A DNA stretch of 64,000 nt from Bradyrhizobium guangdongense (GCF_004114975.1 NZ_CP030051.1:1798001-1862000), one strand, 5' to 3'. Positions 52,108 through 61,747 are shown, numbered from the stretch's first letter. Program-made: numbers and translations. Notes: generated from the letters alone by a model not told the origin.

Positions 52108-52125
52108 CAACCTTCAGACAAGGTT
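52108..52125 (+). promoter_or_regulatory. Tandem-repeat site upstream of fliF
   Basis: CAACCTT (52108-52114), CAGA, CAAGGTT (52119-52125). Two perfect CAAnnTT half-sites at an 11-bp period, as at the flagellin promoters. The following sequence lacks the CTAG/CTAT-like element seen at the other sites, so the match is partial. Confidence 0.4.
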
Positions 52126-52167
52126 GGCAGCGGAGTGTCCTTGCCATTCGCATTGGTACGAGGTCAT

Positions 52168-53793
52168 ATGCTCAGTCGCGCGCAGCTACAGCAGCTGCTC
52201 AACAATCTGCTGGAACTTGGGCCGCGACGTCTGATGGCCTTGGGATTGATCGGCTTCGCCGTCCTCGTCACCGTGGTCGGGGGGGCCTACTATCTAAGCC
52301 GCCCGGAGTTCGAGTCTCTTTATACCGGCCTGACCCGCGAAGACGTGACACGCATTGGCGCCGCGCTGCGCGAGCAGAATATCGCATTCGACGTCAACGC
52401 GGCCGGTGACACCGTCTCTGTGCGTCCGAGCCAGACCAGCCAGGCGCGCATGCTTCTCGCCGAGAAGGGCCTGCCGACCAGCGCCAATTCCGGTTACGAA
52501 CTGTTCGACAAAATTGGATCGCTCGGGTTGACCTCCTTCATGCAGGAGGTCACGAAGCTTCGCGCACTTGAGGGGGAGATCGCGCGCACCGTTCAGCTGA
52601 TGAAGGGCGTCAAGGCGGCGCGGGTGCACATCGTGATGCCGGTGCGCGGCTCGTTCCGCGCCACGCAGCAGCCGCCCTCCGCTTCCGTCGTGCTGCGCAC
52701 CGACGGCGCGATCGAAGCCCGCACGGCTCAGTCGATCCGTCATCTCGTCGCAGCCGCCATCCCTGGCATGACGCGCGACAAGGTCACCGTCCTCGATGCC
52801 GACGGCTCGATGCTGCTCGCCGAGGAAGACGAGGCCAGCGCTGCGCCGACCAAGATGGCGAGCCTTCAGAAGACCGTCGGCGGCATGGTACAGGAGAATA
52901 TCCGCAAGGCACTGACGCCCTATCTGGGCCTGGACAATTTCGAGGTCAGTGTCGCGCCGCAGCTTTCGACCGACAAGCGGCAGATCAATGAGACCGTCTA
53001 CGATCCCGAGGCCCGCGCCGAGCGCTCCGTTCGCAACGTCCGCGAAAACGAGAAATCATCCAACGCAGATCGTTCGACGCCGACCACAGTGCAGCAGAAC
53101 CTGCCGGATCAGCAGGTCAATTCCGGCGGAACCAAGAACTCGAGCGAGGACAAAACGCGCCGCGAGGACGTCACCAATTTCGAGGTCTCGTCCAAGACCA
53201 CGACGACCGTGAGCGATGGTTACTCGGTCAAGAAGCTCTTCATCGCCGTGCTGGTCAACCGCGCGAGGCTCGTCGCCGACCTCGGCGACAAGACCAACCA
53301 GGCCATCGTCGACAGCAAGCTCGCCGAGATTAGCCAGCTGGCAGCAACCGCGGGCGGCCTGGACAAGGCGCGCGGCGACCAGATCCAGGTGACCGCGGTC
53401 GACTTCGTCGAGGGCTCGCGCGATCTCGCTCCGGTGCCGCCGATCAGCTTCGTCGAGATGATAAACAAGCAGCTTGGCAGCGTCATCAATGCGGTGACGA
53501 TCCTGGCCGTCGCCTCGATGCTGGTCTGGTTCGGACTTCGGCCCGCCGTCAACGGCATTCTGACCCATCGCGCGCAGCAGGAGCAGACCGAGGCGGCGGA
53601 AGCTGCTGAACTCGACTCTGCGGCGGCCCTCGCGTTGGCAGACAGCCAGGATCCCGAGCTCAACCTCGTCGAGGATCTCGAAGGCAAGATGCAGCGCACG
53701 CCGCAGAAGCGGCTGGAACAGATCGTTCGCCTCGATCAGATGCAGGCGGCAGCAATCCTTAAAGACTGGATGCGACGCGAGGAGGCGGCATGA
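52168..53793 (+). CDS. fliF: Flagellar MS-ring protein FliF
   Basis: 541-residue MS-ring protein with two membrane segments, at about residues 21-43 and 436-460. Family blocks: LSRPEFESLYTGLTREDV, RMLLAEKGLPTSANSGYELFD, and GEIARTVQLMKGVKAARVHIVMP, then a Ser/Thr/Asn-rich hypervariable stretch (residues about 295-345). The C-terminal tail (RTPQKRLEQIVRLDQMQAAAILKDWMR) binds FliG. ATG 52168 has GAGG upstream. The stop overlaps the next gene by 4 nt. Confidence 0.95.
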   Translation: MLSRAQLQQLLNNLLELGPRRLMALGLIGFAVLVTVVGGAYYLSRPEFESLYTGLTREDVTRIGAALREQNIAFDVNAAGDTVSVRPSQTSQARMLLAEKGLPTSANSGYELFDKIGSLGLTSFMQEVTKLRALEGEIARTVQLMKGVKAARVHIVMPVRGSFRATQQPPSASVVLRTDGAIEARTAQSIRHLVAAAIPGMTRDKVTVLDADGSMLLAEEDEASAAPTKMASLQKTVGGMVQENIRKALTPYLGLDNFEVSVAPQLSTDKRQINETVYDPEARAERSVRNVRENEKSSNADRSTPTTVQQNLPDQQVNSGGTKNSSEDKTRREDVTNFEVSSKTTTTVSDGYSVKKLFIAVLVNRARLVADLGDKTNQAIVDSKLAEISQLAATAGGLDKARGDQIQVTAVDFVEGSRDLAPVPPISFVEMINKQLGSVINAVTILAVASMLVWFGLRPAVNGILTHRAQQEQTEAAEAAELDSAAALALADSQDPELNLVEDLEGKMQRTPQKRLEQIVRLDQMQAAAILKDWMRREEAA

Positions 53794-54494
53794 ACGCGGC
53801 AATCGGAAAACTCCTGACGCAATTCGACGCCAACGGCCGGGCCAAGTCACCGCCGCCTCCGCCGCCCAAGATCCAGGACGTTCTGGCAAGGAAGGAAATC
53901 CGGCGCGAGCCTCCATCGCAGCCGCAACTTCAACCGCAGCGTCAGGAGCGCCCGGCGCCGGCGCAGCCGCAACTTCAACCGGCGCCGGCGGAAGCTGCAC
54001 CGGCCAATCTCCTCGACGATGCCTATCGCCGCGGCCATGCCGCCGGCCTCGCGGAAGGTGAAGCCAAGCTGGCCGAAGAGCGGGTCCGCAGTGCGATCCG
54101 GCTCGGTGAGGAACGGGCCAAATGGTCCGATCAGCAGGCGGTCGCAATCGTCAACGGGTTTGATGCGGCGTGCCGCGAGATCGAGAGCAACATCGCAAGC
54201 TCGGTCGCGCGGATATTGCTGCCGTTCCTCGCTGAGGCGGTCCGCGACAAGGCGATCGCATCCCTGGTCGATCAGATATCGGCGCTGACTTCGAATTCTC
54301 CTGTGCCGGCGTTCCGTGTCACCGGCCCAAGCGAACTCATCGATCTCGTCAGGACGCAACTCAATCTCGCGGGCCGCACGGGTGTCGAGTATCAGTCCGC
54401 CGACACCGTCGAGGTTCGCGTCCTCGCTGACCAGACCACGATCGAGACGCAGATCTCGATCTGGATGGATCGGCTGAAAGAGGCGCGCCGGTAG
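53790..54494 (+). CDS. fliH: FliH-like flagellar export protein
   Basis: 234-residue cytoplasmic protein between fliF and motB. Residues about 20-75 are rich in Pro, Gln and Ala. A FliH-like region follows with small-residue spacing (AYRRGHAAGLAEGEAKLAEE), like the GxxxG-type repeats of FliH. The C-terminal part (ADTVEVRVLADQTTIETQISIWMDRL) resembles the FliH/HrpE end. FliH would regulate FliI. Sequence divergence is high, so the call leans on position and the glycine-spaced helix. Confidence 0.65.
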   Translation: MNAAIGKLLTQFDANGRAKSPPPPPPKIQDVLARKEIRREPPSQPQLQPQRQERPAPAQPQLQPAPAEAAPANLLDDAYRRGHAAGLAEGEAKLAEERVRSAIRLGEERAKWSDQQAVAIVNGFDAACREIESNIASSVARILLPFLAEAVRDKAIASLVDQISALTSNSPVPAFRVTGPSELIDLVRTQLNLAGRTGVEYQSADTVEVRVLADQTTIETQISIWMDRLKEARR

Positions 54495-54501
54495 CTTCAC
54501 C

Positions 54502-55821
54502 ATGGAGGAGGTCAAGCACGAGCTCGTCATCATCCGCCGGCGGAGCGCCTTCGAGGACGAGAAGGCGCACGGTGGCGTCTGGAAGATCGCCTATGCGGAC
54601 TTCATGACCGCGATGATGGCGTTCTTCCTGGTGATGTGGCTGCTCAACGCGCTCAACCAGGACCAGAAGCAGGTGGTCGCGAGCTACTTCAACCCGATCA
54701 AGCTCGCCGAGAACGCGCCCGCGCCGAAGGGCCTGAAGGATCTCACCAAGAAAGAGCCGACGACGTTCGACGGTCAGGACGGCAAGCGTCAGCCGGCGGG
54801 GCCGAACGAAGAGCGCCGCGGCGACTCGCCGACGGCTGAAAAGCCGCCCTTCTACGAAGAGAAGGTGTTGTTCCGCGATCCCTACGCGACGCTGGCTGAA
54901 ATCGCCGCGAGCTCGAACCAGGCATCGGGCCAGCGGCGCGCCGGCGCGCTGACGTCGGTCGAGGAAGACGGCCTCAAGGGCGGTGAAGCCTATCGCGACC
55001 CGTTCGATCCCGGCTATTGGAAACTCGCGCCCGAGGCGTCGAAGGAAGCCGACCGCATCATGGACGGCGAGCCGAAGCCTGACGCATCAGCGCGCGACAA
55101 TACGGCTGCGACAAATCAAGGCGAGCCGCGCCGCGGCAGGACGGACGATGCCGGCGGCAGCGTGGCTCCCGACGCGCAGGCCTCGTCGACGAGTCTGTCG
55201 CCGTTGCTGCCGCCGGGACCGCCACCGTCATCGGCTGCGCGCGATGGCAACACTCAACCGAACCCGCAGGCCAATCTTCAGGCCAATGCAGCACCGCAGG
55301 CGCGCGCCACCGATGCGCCGAAGGAATCCGAGTCGCGTGACACCGCCCAGACCCAGCAGCCGACCGTCAAGCAGCTTCAGTCCGCGATTGCCGATGCGCT
55401 GTCGGACATCAAGGCCGGAGCCGGACCGGTCGCCGAGGTTCGCCAGGTGGAGGAGGGCCTGCTGGTGAGCCTGACCGACGATGCAAGCTTCGGCATGTTC
55501 GCGGTCGGTTCGGCCGAGCCGCGGCCCGAGCTGGTCCGCGTCATCGACAAGATCGGTCCGCTGATCGCGAAGCGCCGCGGCATGATCATCGTGCGCGGTC
55601 ATACCGACAATCGTCCCTACAAATCGGACAATTACGACAATTGGCGATTGTCCTCGGCGCGCGCGCAGATGGCCTATTACATGCTGGTTCGATCCGGGAT
55701 CGATGCGCAGCGGATCGAGCATGTCGAGGGTTATGCCGATAGGAGGCCGAAACTCCCGAACGATCCGGCGGCCGCGCAGAACCGTCGGATCGAGATCCTG
55801 ATCCGGGAGAAGCGCCCTTGA
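54502..55821 (+). CDS. motB: Flagellar motor stator protein MotB
   Basis: 439-residue stator subunit, longer than enteric MotB (about 308) because of a disordered Pro/Ala-rich middle (residues about 180-290). The N-terminal membrane segment begins WKIAYADFMTAMMAFFLVMW, with the proton-binding Asp33. The C-terminal OmpA-like peptidoglycan-binding domain carries GHTDNRPYKSDNYDNWRLS and AAAQNRRIEILI. The stop overlaps motC. Works with MotA (37250). Confidence 0.95.
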   Translation: MEEVKHELVIIRRRSAFEDEKAHGGVWKIAYADFMTAMMAFFLVMWLLNALNQDQKQVVASYFNPIKLAENAPAPKGLKDLTKKEPTTFDGQDGKRQPAGPNEERRGDSPTAEKPPFYEEKVLFRDPYATLAEIAASSNQASGQRRAGALTSVEEDGLKGGEAYRDPFDPGYWKLAPEASKEADRIMDGEPKPDASARDNTAATNQGEPRRGRTDDAGGSVAPDAQASSTSLSPLLPPGPPPSSAARDGNTQPNPQANLQANAAPQARATDAPKESESRDTAQTQQPTVKQLQSAIADALSDIKAGAGPVAEVRQVEEGLLVSLTDDASFGMFAVGSAEPRPELVRVIDKIGPLIAKRRGMIIVRGHTDNRPYKSDNYDNWRLSSARAQMAYYMLVRSGIDAQRIEHVEGYADRRPKLPNDPAAAQNRRIEILIREKRP

Positions 55822-57002
55822 AGAGGTCGCTGCTCGGTGCCGCGCTGCTGACGATGTTATCGCTCGTGGCGACACGTGCGCTCGCTGATCCGGCACGGCC
55901 GTCCGGCGAGCCGTATGAGCTCGTCCGTGCGCTGCAAGCGGTGCAGGATGGGATAGCAAACGGCGACACCGCCGCGCACGGCAGCCATATCGCGCTGATC
56001 CGGCAGATCGGCGAAAAATTTCTCGCCGCCGATCCCACCGTGTGGAGCAATCCGCAAAACGGCCAGGCAGTCGTGATTTATCTGCTCTCCGGCGGCGCGC
56101 CCCAGATCGTCCGCAAGTTGCCGCGCGACAAGATCAATGTCGATGCGCGGCTGTTCGACGGCGCGCTGGCCTATGTCGAAGGCCGGCAAGACGAGGCGAG
56201 GGACCTGCTCAAGGACATCAAGCCGCGCACGATCTCGTCCGGCATGGGCGGCCAGGTCGCGCTGGTCCAGGGCGCGCTGTTCGCTCGTTCCGAAGCCTCG
56301 CTCGCGATCGAGCGTCTGGACGACGCGCGCCTGCTGTTGCCCGGCACGCTCGTCGAAGAGGCGGCTCTGCGCCGCGAGATCCTGCTGGTCGGGCAGGCCG
56401 AGGATTTCGACAAGTTCGAGTTCCTGACGCAGGCCTATATCCGCCACTACCGGAACTCGGTCTATGCCGGCGATTTCTGGCAGCGATTCTCCACGGGCCT
56501 GACGCAATCCAGCCTTGCCCTGGACGAACGTCGTTTTGCGCGGATCGCGGCCTTGCTGGAACAGGTCGACCGCGCCAGCCGCCTCAAGCTCTATCTGGTG
56601 ATCGCGCGCGGCGCTCTGATCCGCGGCAGGCTCACCGTCGTCAGGCTCGCGGGCGAGCGCGCTCTGACGCTCAGCGCCGATGCTGCGGCCGATCGCGAGC
56701 GCGCCCATTTTTATCGGGGCGCCTCCCGCGCGCTCACCGACGAGTATGACGGCGGTTTGGCCGAGCTGAAGGCGCTCGACAGATCGAAGCTGGCCGAGCG
56801 CGACGTCCAGCTCCTCAACGCAACTCTTCAGCTCGCACTCGACATCCGTAAGCCGATTGCAGCTCCGCCCGCGCTCGCATCGGCCGAAAAACCGCCACTG
56901 ACGCCGGCGCGGATCGATCTCGCATCATCCGATGCGACGCTCGCGCGCGCCAAGACGCAGCTCGGCGAACTGGAGCTTCTCACGAGGGATCGCCGTCCAT
57001 GA
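55818..57002 (+). CDS. motC: Periplasmic motility protein MotC
   Basis: 394-residue exported protein specific to rhizobial motors; in Sinorhizobium it binds periplasmic MotB and tunes rotation. The signal peptide is MKRSLLGAALLTMLSLVATRALA. The body is made of helical repeats (PYELVRALQAVQDGIANGD; SGGAPQIVRKLPRDKINVDARL). Overlaps of 4 nt with motB and with fliK show a tight operon. Confidence 0.9.
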   Translation: MKRSLLGAALLTMLSLVATRALADPARPSGEPYELVRALQAVQDGIANGDTAAHGSHIALIRQIGEKFLAADPTVWSNPQNGQAVVIYLLSGGAPQIVRKLPRDKINVDARLFDGALAYVEGRQDEARDLLKDIKPRTISSGMGGQVALVQGALFARSEASLAIERLDDARLLLPGTLVEEAALRREILLVGQAEDFDKFEFLTQAYIRHYRNSVYAGDFWQRFSTGLTQSSLALDERRFARIAALLEQVDRASRLKLYLVIARGALIRGRLTVVRLAGERALTLSADAAADRERAHFYRGASRALTDEYDGGLAELKALDRSKLAERDVQLLNATLQLALDIRKPIAAPPALASAEKPPLTPARIDLASSDATLARAKTQLGELELLTRDRRP

Positions 57003-58345
57003 CCAAGCTTAGTGGAACCTCCGGACAGCTTTTCGCAGGCCTCGCCGAATCTCTCGTGCGCGGGGTCTCCCGCTCGGTGAAGGGATCGGCGACGACGGGT
57101 GCAAAAACACCCGACGACTCCTCGTTCCACGATCTGCTCCACACTGTCTCGAACATGGCCAAGCGGGCTCTGGACGACCAGAACGGCGACACGACCGCCA
57201 AGACCGCTGCTCCGGTGCTTCCGCGCATCGCCCAGCTCACTGGGCGCGACACGCCGAAGGATGAGACCGCGCACGAGCGATCCGGAGAGAGCAAATCGTC
57301 GCGCAAGCAGGATCGGATCGATAAATCCGCAAAAGCGGAGGTCCCGAACCGGTCAAACGTTCCTACGATCATGGGGCAGGAGCTCGCCGCCGCGCCGGCC
57401 GTGACAATGCAAACGGCCCAGCCGTCAAGCGACAAGAAGGAGACGTCGGCTCGGGACGAGCGGCCCGCTGCAACGAAGCGCGAGGTACAGAGCACGACAA
57501 GCACGGCAAAGGCAGATGTCGCGCCATCCGCCACCATGCCGTCGACAGCCGCCCATTCCGCGAGCGATGCATCCGGGCCGCGCCCGCAACCGGCGATGGC
57601 CGCTCAGGCCTCGGCGGCCGGCCAGGCGATGCCACAGGAAAGCGACGTCCAGCCGAAAGGCCTACCTATGCCTGGCTTCGAAGCCGTCGCGGCGAATGTC
57701 GAGCATGCTGCAAAGTCCGCAGGCCGAGACGCGCTGCCCGAGACAACAAAGGTCACGGTGGTTCAGCAGGAGACGCATCTGCCTCCCGTGGCGCAGTTCG
57801 GCGCGACCCAGCAGGTCGCAAATGCCGTTGTGTCGGAATTGAAGAGTTCGCCCGCGCCGGCTGCATCCGCCTCGCCCGGTATCATGGGTGCCCAGAGCAA
57901 TTCGCCGGATCAGCCGCTCAGGATACTCACCGTCAATCTCGAGCCGCCTGATCTCGGCAATGTCACCATGCGCCTTCGTCTCGTCGGCAACGAAGTCTCG
58001 GTCCAGCTCGCTGCCGAACGCAAGGATACCAGCACGATGCTGGATCAGCAGCGCGACCAGATCCGCGACCTGATGCAGTCGGCGGGCTATGTGGCCGACG
58101 TCGCGCCGGTACAGCACGGCTCGCTCGACGGATTCCAGTCCGGATCCGGCCAACCGCAGCCGCAGCTCTCGGGCCAGCAACAGCAATCGTCCCAGTCGCA
58201 AGGCGCGTTCGGCGGCGCGGGCACGTCGTCCGGTCAGTCCGACGGCGGAGCCAGGCAAGCCCGACAGGAACGGCAGCTTAACCAGGAGGCACGCCATGAC
58301 CAGGACGTGGCGCCGCACACTCGTCGCGGCCCTGTTTATCTGTAA
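56999..58345 (+). CDS. fliK: Hook-length control protein FliK (formerly MotD)
   Basis: 448-residue exported hook-length ruler. The N-terminal two-thirds are low-complexity and rich in Ser, Thr, Ala, Lys and Gln. The C-terminal Flg_hook domain is clear: LRILTVNLEPPDLGNVTMRLRL, then GNEVSVQLAAERKDTSTMLDQQRDQIRDLMQSAGY. A Gln/Gly-rich tail follows. It occupies the motD position after motB-motC, as in Sinorhizobium, where MotD was renamed FliK. Confidence 0.9.
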   Translation: MTKLSGTSGQLFAGLAESLVRGVSRSVKGSATTGAKTPDDSSFHDLLHTVSNMAKRALDDQNGDTTAKTAAPVLPRIAQLTGRDTPKDETAHERSGESKSSRKQDRIDKSAKAEVPNRSNVPTIMGQELAAAPAVTMQTAQPSSDKKETSARDERPAATKREVQSTTSTAKADVAPSATMPSTAAHSASDASGPRPQPAMAAQASAAGQAMPQESDVQPKGLPMPGFEAVAANVEHAAKSAGRDALPETTKVTVVQQETHLPPVAQFGATQQVANAVVSELKSSPAPAASASPGIMGAQSNSPDQPLRILTVNLEPPDLGNVTMRLRLVGNEVSVQLAAERKDTSTMLDQQRDQIRDLMQSAGYVADVAPVQHGSLDGFQSGSGQPQPQLSGQQQQSSQSQGAFGGAGTSSGQSDGGARQARQERQLNQEARHDQDVAPHTRRGPVYL

Positions 58346-58880
58346 CACCGGCTCCGCCGCAGCCGCGGCGACCGACGTTGCACGCTCCTGCGAGCGAGAG
58401 ATGGCGCGCGCCTCGCAACAACACGGGATTCCGCTCGGCATTCTCTATGCGGTCGGCCTCACCGAGACCGGGCGGCGCGGCGCGCTCTATCCCTACGCAC
58501 TCGGGGCCGAAGGACAGACCGTGTTCGCCAAGGACCTGGATGACGCGATGGCGAATTTCGAAGCGATGCGAGCCAGGGGCATCAAGCTGATCGATCTCGG
58601 CTGCATGCAGATCAACCACTATTTTCACGGCGACAAGTTCACTTCGGTGCGGGCGATGTTCGATCCGGCCAAGAACGTCGACTACGCCGCGCGTTTCCTC
58701 AAGGAGCTTAAGCAGCGCGAGGGCAGCTGGACCATGGCGGTCGCCCGCTACAATGCCGGCCCCAATAACCAGCCGGCGCAGAAGCGCTATGTCTGCCACA
58801 TCGTCGCGCATCTCGTCTCCAGCGGCTTCGGCGCGTGGACCGATAAGGCACGCTCGTTCTGCCAACCCAAGATGACCTGA
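58296..58880 (+). CDS. Lytic transglycosylase (SLT-like) of the flagellar operon
   Basis: 194-residue exported protein. The signal peptide is TWRRTLVAALFICNTGSAAAA. The SLT-type fold has the catalytic Glu in YAVGLTETGRRG, then LGCMQINHYFHGDKF and VARYNAGPN, the usual second and third motifs. It probably opens peptidoglycan for rod growth, a role played by the FlgJ C-terminal domain in enterics. ATG 58296 has CAGGAGG upstream and lies 50 bp inside fliK in another frame. Confidence 0.88.
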   Translation: MTRTWRRTLVAALFICNTGSAAAAATDVARSCEREMARASQQHGIPLGILYAVGLTETGRRGALYPYALGAEGQTVFAKDLDDAMANFEAMRARGIKLIDLGCMQINHYFHGDKFTSVRAMFDPAKNVDYAARFLKELKQREGSWTMAVARYNAGPNNQPAQKRYVCHIVAHLVSSGFGAWTDKARSFCQPKMT

Positions 58881-58981
58881 ATGACCAAGCGGCGCATCAA
58901 GTTGTGCATCGTCGCCAACCATCAGCCCCGCGCAAGCAAGACCCCCCATTGTAAATCCAATCTGCCAAAGGAGCCCACTAC

Positions 58982-60235
58982 ATGAGCCTGTATGGTGTTA
59001 TGCGCACCGGCGTTTCCGGGATGAACGCGCAGTCCAACAAGCTGTCGACGGTCTCGGACAACATCGCGAACGTCAACACGGTCGGCTACAAGCGGGCTTC
59101 AACGGAGTTCTCCTCCCTGATCCTGAAGAGCGGCTCCGGCAATTACGACTCCGGCGCGGTCGAGACCACGGTCCGCTACGCCATCACCGATCGCGGCAAT
59201 CTTCAGTTCACGACCTCCGCGACGGACCTTGCGGTCCAGGGCAACGGCTTCTTCGTCGTGCAGGACGCGAACGGCAACAATTTCCTCACCCGCGCGGGCT
59301 CGTTCGTGCCTGACAGTAGCGGCAACCTCGTCAATACGGCCGGCTTCCAGTTGATGGGCTACAACATCCAGAACGGCGCCGCACCGAACGTTGCCGCCAA
59401 CGGCTTCGGCGGGCTCCAGGTCATCAACGTCAACAAGATGGCGCTGCAGGCTTCGCCGTCGACCTTGGCGACCGTGGCCGCCAATCTGGATCCGAGCGCG
59501 GCGGTTGTCGCTGCACCGGCCGCTGCAGCTGGCCCGAGCAACTACACCTCGAAGACGTCGATGGTAACCTACGACAATATCGGCAATGCCGTGACGCTCG
59601 ACGTATATGCCGCAAAGACCGCCGCGAACACCTGGGACATCGAGGTCTACAATGGTGCCACCGCGCTGACGAGCGGCCCCTCTGCCGCGACCACTTTCAA
59701 GTTCGACGTGAGCTCGACTGGAAAAGGCAAGCTGGACCTCGTGGGCCCGCCGCCAAGCGCGACCTCGCTCACGGTTGCAATTCCCGGCGGTTCCGGCACG
59801 TTCAAGATCGATATGTCGGCCATGACCCAGGTCGCCTCCAGCTTCGATTTCAAGGCGACTGTCGATGGCAATGCGCCGTCTGCCGTCGACAAGGTCAATA
59901 TCGACAGCAAGGGCGTGGTCACCGCGGTGCTCAAGAACGGCACCACGTTGCCGAGCTTCCAGGTGGCGCTCGCGACCGTGCCGAGCCCGGACCATCTGAC
60001 GCCCGAGGTCGGCAACGTCTATTCGCCGAACCTGGACTCCGGCAACGTGCAGGTCGGCCTCGCCGGCCAGGGCGGTCTCGGAACCATCCAGTCGGGCGCG
60101 CTGGAAGACTCCAACGTCGATCTCGCCAACGAACTGACCTCGATGATCGAGGCGCAGCGCGGCTTCACCGCAAACTCGAAATCGTTCCAGACCGGCGCCG
60201 ATCTGCTCGACGTCGTCGTCAACCTGAAGCGCTGA
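58982..60235 (+). CDS. flgE: Flagellar hook protein FlgE
   Basis: 417-residue hook subunit. The N-terminus MSLYGVMRTGVSGMNAQSNKLSTVSDNIANVNTVGYKRA (as rod/hook motif blocks), AVQGNGFFVVQDANGN and the C-terminal DLANELTSMIEAQRGFTANSKSFQ are diagnostic. AAGGAG precedes the ATG. About 100 bp separate it from the transglycosylase gene, so it may have its own promoter; I see no clear tandem-repeat site there. Confidence 0.96.
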   Translation: MSLYGVMRTGVSGMNAQSNKLSTVSDNIANVNTVGYKRASTEFSSLILKSGSGNYDSGAVETTVRYAITDRGNLQFTTSATDLAVQGNGFFVVQDANGNNFLTRAGSFVPDSSGNLVNTAGFQLMGYNIQNGAAPNVAANGFGGLQVINVNKMALQASPSTLATVAANLDPSAAVVAAPAAAAGPSNYTSKTSMVTYDNIGNAVTLDVYAAKTAANTWDIEVYNGATALTSGPSAATTFKFDVSSTGKGKLDLVGPPPSATSLTVAIPGGSGTFKIDMSAMTQVASSFDFKATVDGNAPSAVDKVNIDSKGVVTAVLKNGTTLPSFQVALATVPSPDHLTPEVGNVYSPNLDSGNVQVGLAGQGGLGTIQSGALEDSNVDLANELTSMIEAQRGFTANSKSFQTGADLLDVVVNLKR

Positions 60236-60268
60236 GTCCCTCAGCGCGGTTTGCGGGCAAGAGCTCCC

Positions 60269-61744
60269 ATGTCCCTTACATCTGCCCTCGACTCTGCCCG
60301 CTCTTCGCTTATGGCGTCGGGCATCCAGTCCTCGACCATTTCGCGCAACATTGCCGGCGCCAGCACCACCGGCTATTCGCGCAAGATCACCGAGCTGGAC
60401 AATCTCCCCGGCGCCGGCGTCTATGTGGCGGCGATCCAGCGCGCGGCGTCGTCGGGCCTGTACAGCAACGTCCTGACCGCAACCTCAGCGGCGGCCACGC
60501 AGAGCGCGATCTATGACGGTCTCCAGAAGATCGCGTCCGCCACGGTGGACGATCCGCAGCTCGATCAGTCGCCGACGGCTCAGCTCAATGCGCTGAAGCA
60601 GGCGTTGCAGCAATATGCCAACGCGCCTGACAACACCACGCTGGCGCAAGCAGCCGTCACGTCCGCCAAGGACATGGCGACAGCGCTCAACCAGGCGACT
60701 CAGACCGTGCAGTCGGTCCGCGAAGGCGCGGATGCCGACATGAATATATCGGTCCAGAACATCAATCAGTTGCTCTCCCAGTTCCAGACTGTCAACACGG
60801 CGATCGTGAAGGGAACGATCGCTGGCGACGACGTGACCGATTATCTCGATCAGCGCGACAACATCGTCTCGAAGCTGTCGCAGGAAGTCGGCGTCACGAT
60901 GTCGATCCGCACCAACGGCGATGCCGCGCTCTACACCGACAGCGGCGTGGTCCTGTTCGACAAGACCGCGCGCACCGTGAGCTTCGCCCCGACCACCTCC
61001 TATTCGGCGAGCATCACAGGCAACGCGGTCTTCATCGACGGCGTGCCCGTGACCGGCGCCAATTCGGTGATGCCGATCAAGTCCGGTAAGCTGGCCGGTC
61101 TCGCCCAACTGCGCGACAAGGATACGGTCACCTATCAGAGCCAGCTCGACGAAGTCGCCCGTGGCCTGATCAACGCTTTCAGGGAAAGCGATCAATCGGG
61201 CGCTGCGCTGCCTGATGTTCCCGGCCTCTTCACCTATCCCGGCGCGCCCGCGATGCCGGCGAGCGCCACCGTCTCGGTGGGTCTAGCCGCCACGATCTCG
61301 GTTGCCGCATCGGTCGACCCGGCCCAGGGCGGCAACCCCAATCTGCTGCGCGACGGTGCGATCAGCGGCAACGTCGCCTACAAATACAATACGGTCGGCA
61401 ACGGCGGCTATTCGACGCGGCTTCAGCAGCTCATCAGCAATATGGATGCCTCGCAGCCGTTCGATGCAACGACGCAAGGCAAGCCGAACGGCAGCTTGAT
61501 CGATTACGCGTCGTCATCGACGAGCTGGATCGAAAATCAACGCAAGACCGCCAACGACAGCTCCCAGTATCAGACGACGCTGCTCAACCGCAGCACGACG
61601 GCGCTGTCGAACGTCAGCGGCGTCAACATGGACGACGAGATGTCATTGATGCTCCAGGTCGAGCGGACCTACTCGGCGTCATCCAAGATCATTTCGACCG
61701 TCGATCAGATGATGCAGAGCCTGCTGGCCGCCGTGGGGAATTAA
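60269..61744 (+). CDS. flgK: Hook-filament junction protein FlgK
   Basis: 491-residue hook-associated protein 1. N-terminal LDSARSSLMASGIQSSTISRNIAGASTTGYSRK, then QLNALKQALQQYANAPDNTTLAQAAV and the C-terminal GVNMDDEMSLMLQVERTYSASSKIISTVDQM. ATG 60269 (MSLTSALD) is chosen as the family-like start. Two bases separate its stop from flgL. Confidence 0.94.
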   Translation: MSLTSALDSARSSLMASGIQSSTISRNIAGASTTGYSRKITELDNLPGAGVYVAAIQRAASSGLYSNVLTATSAAATQSAIYDGLQKIASATVDDPQLDQSPTAQLNALKQALQQYANAPDNTTLAQAAVTSAKDMATALNQATQTVQSVREGADADMNISVQNINQLLSQFQTVNTAIVKGTIAGDDVTDYLDQRDNIVSKLSQEVGVTMSIRTNGDAALYTDSGVVLFDKTARTVSFAPTTSYSASITGNAVFIDGVPVTGANSVMPIKSGKLAGLAQLRDKDTVTYQSQLDEVARGLINAFRESDQSGAALPDVPGLFTYPGAPAMPASATVSVGLAATISVAASVDPAQGGNPNLLRDGAISGNVAYKYNTVGNGGYSTRLQQLISNMDASQPFDATTQGKPNGSLIDYASSSTSWIENQRKTANDSSQYQTTLLNRSTTALSNVSGVNMDDEMSLMLQVERTYSASSKIISTVDQMMQSLLAAVGN

Positions 61745-61747
61745 GTC

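Noticed and set aside
58881..58981. CAAG-containing stretch before flgE considered as another tandem activator site
   Set aside because: The two CAAG motifs are 12 bp apart rather than 11, the second half of each half-site does not match, and no CTA element follows.
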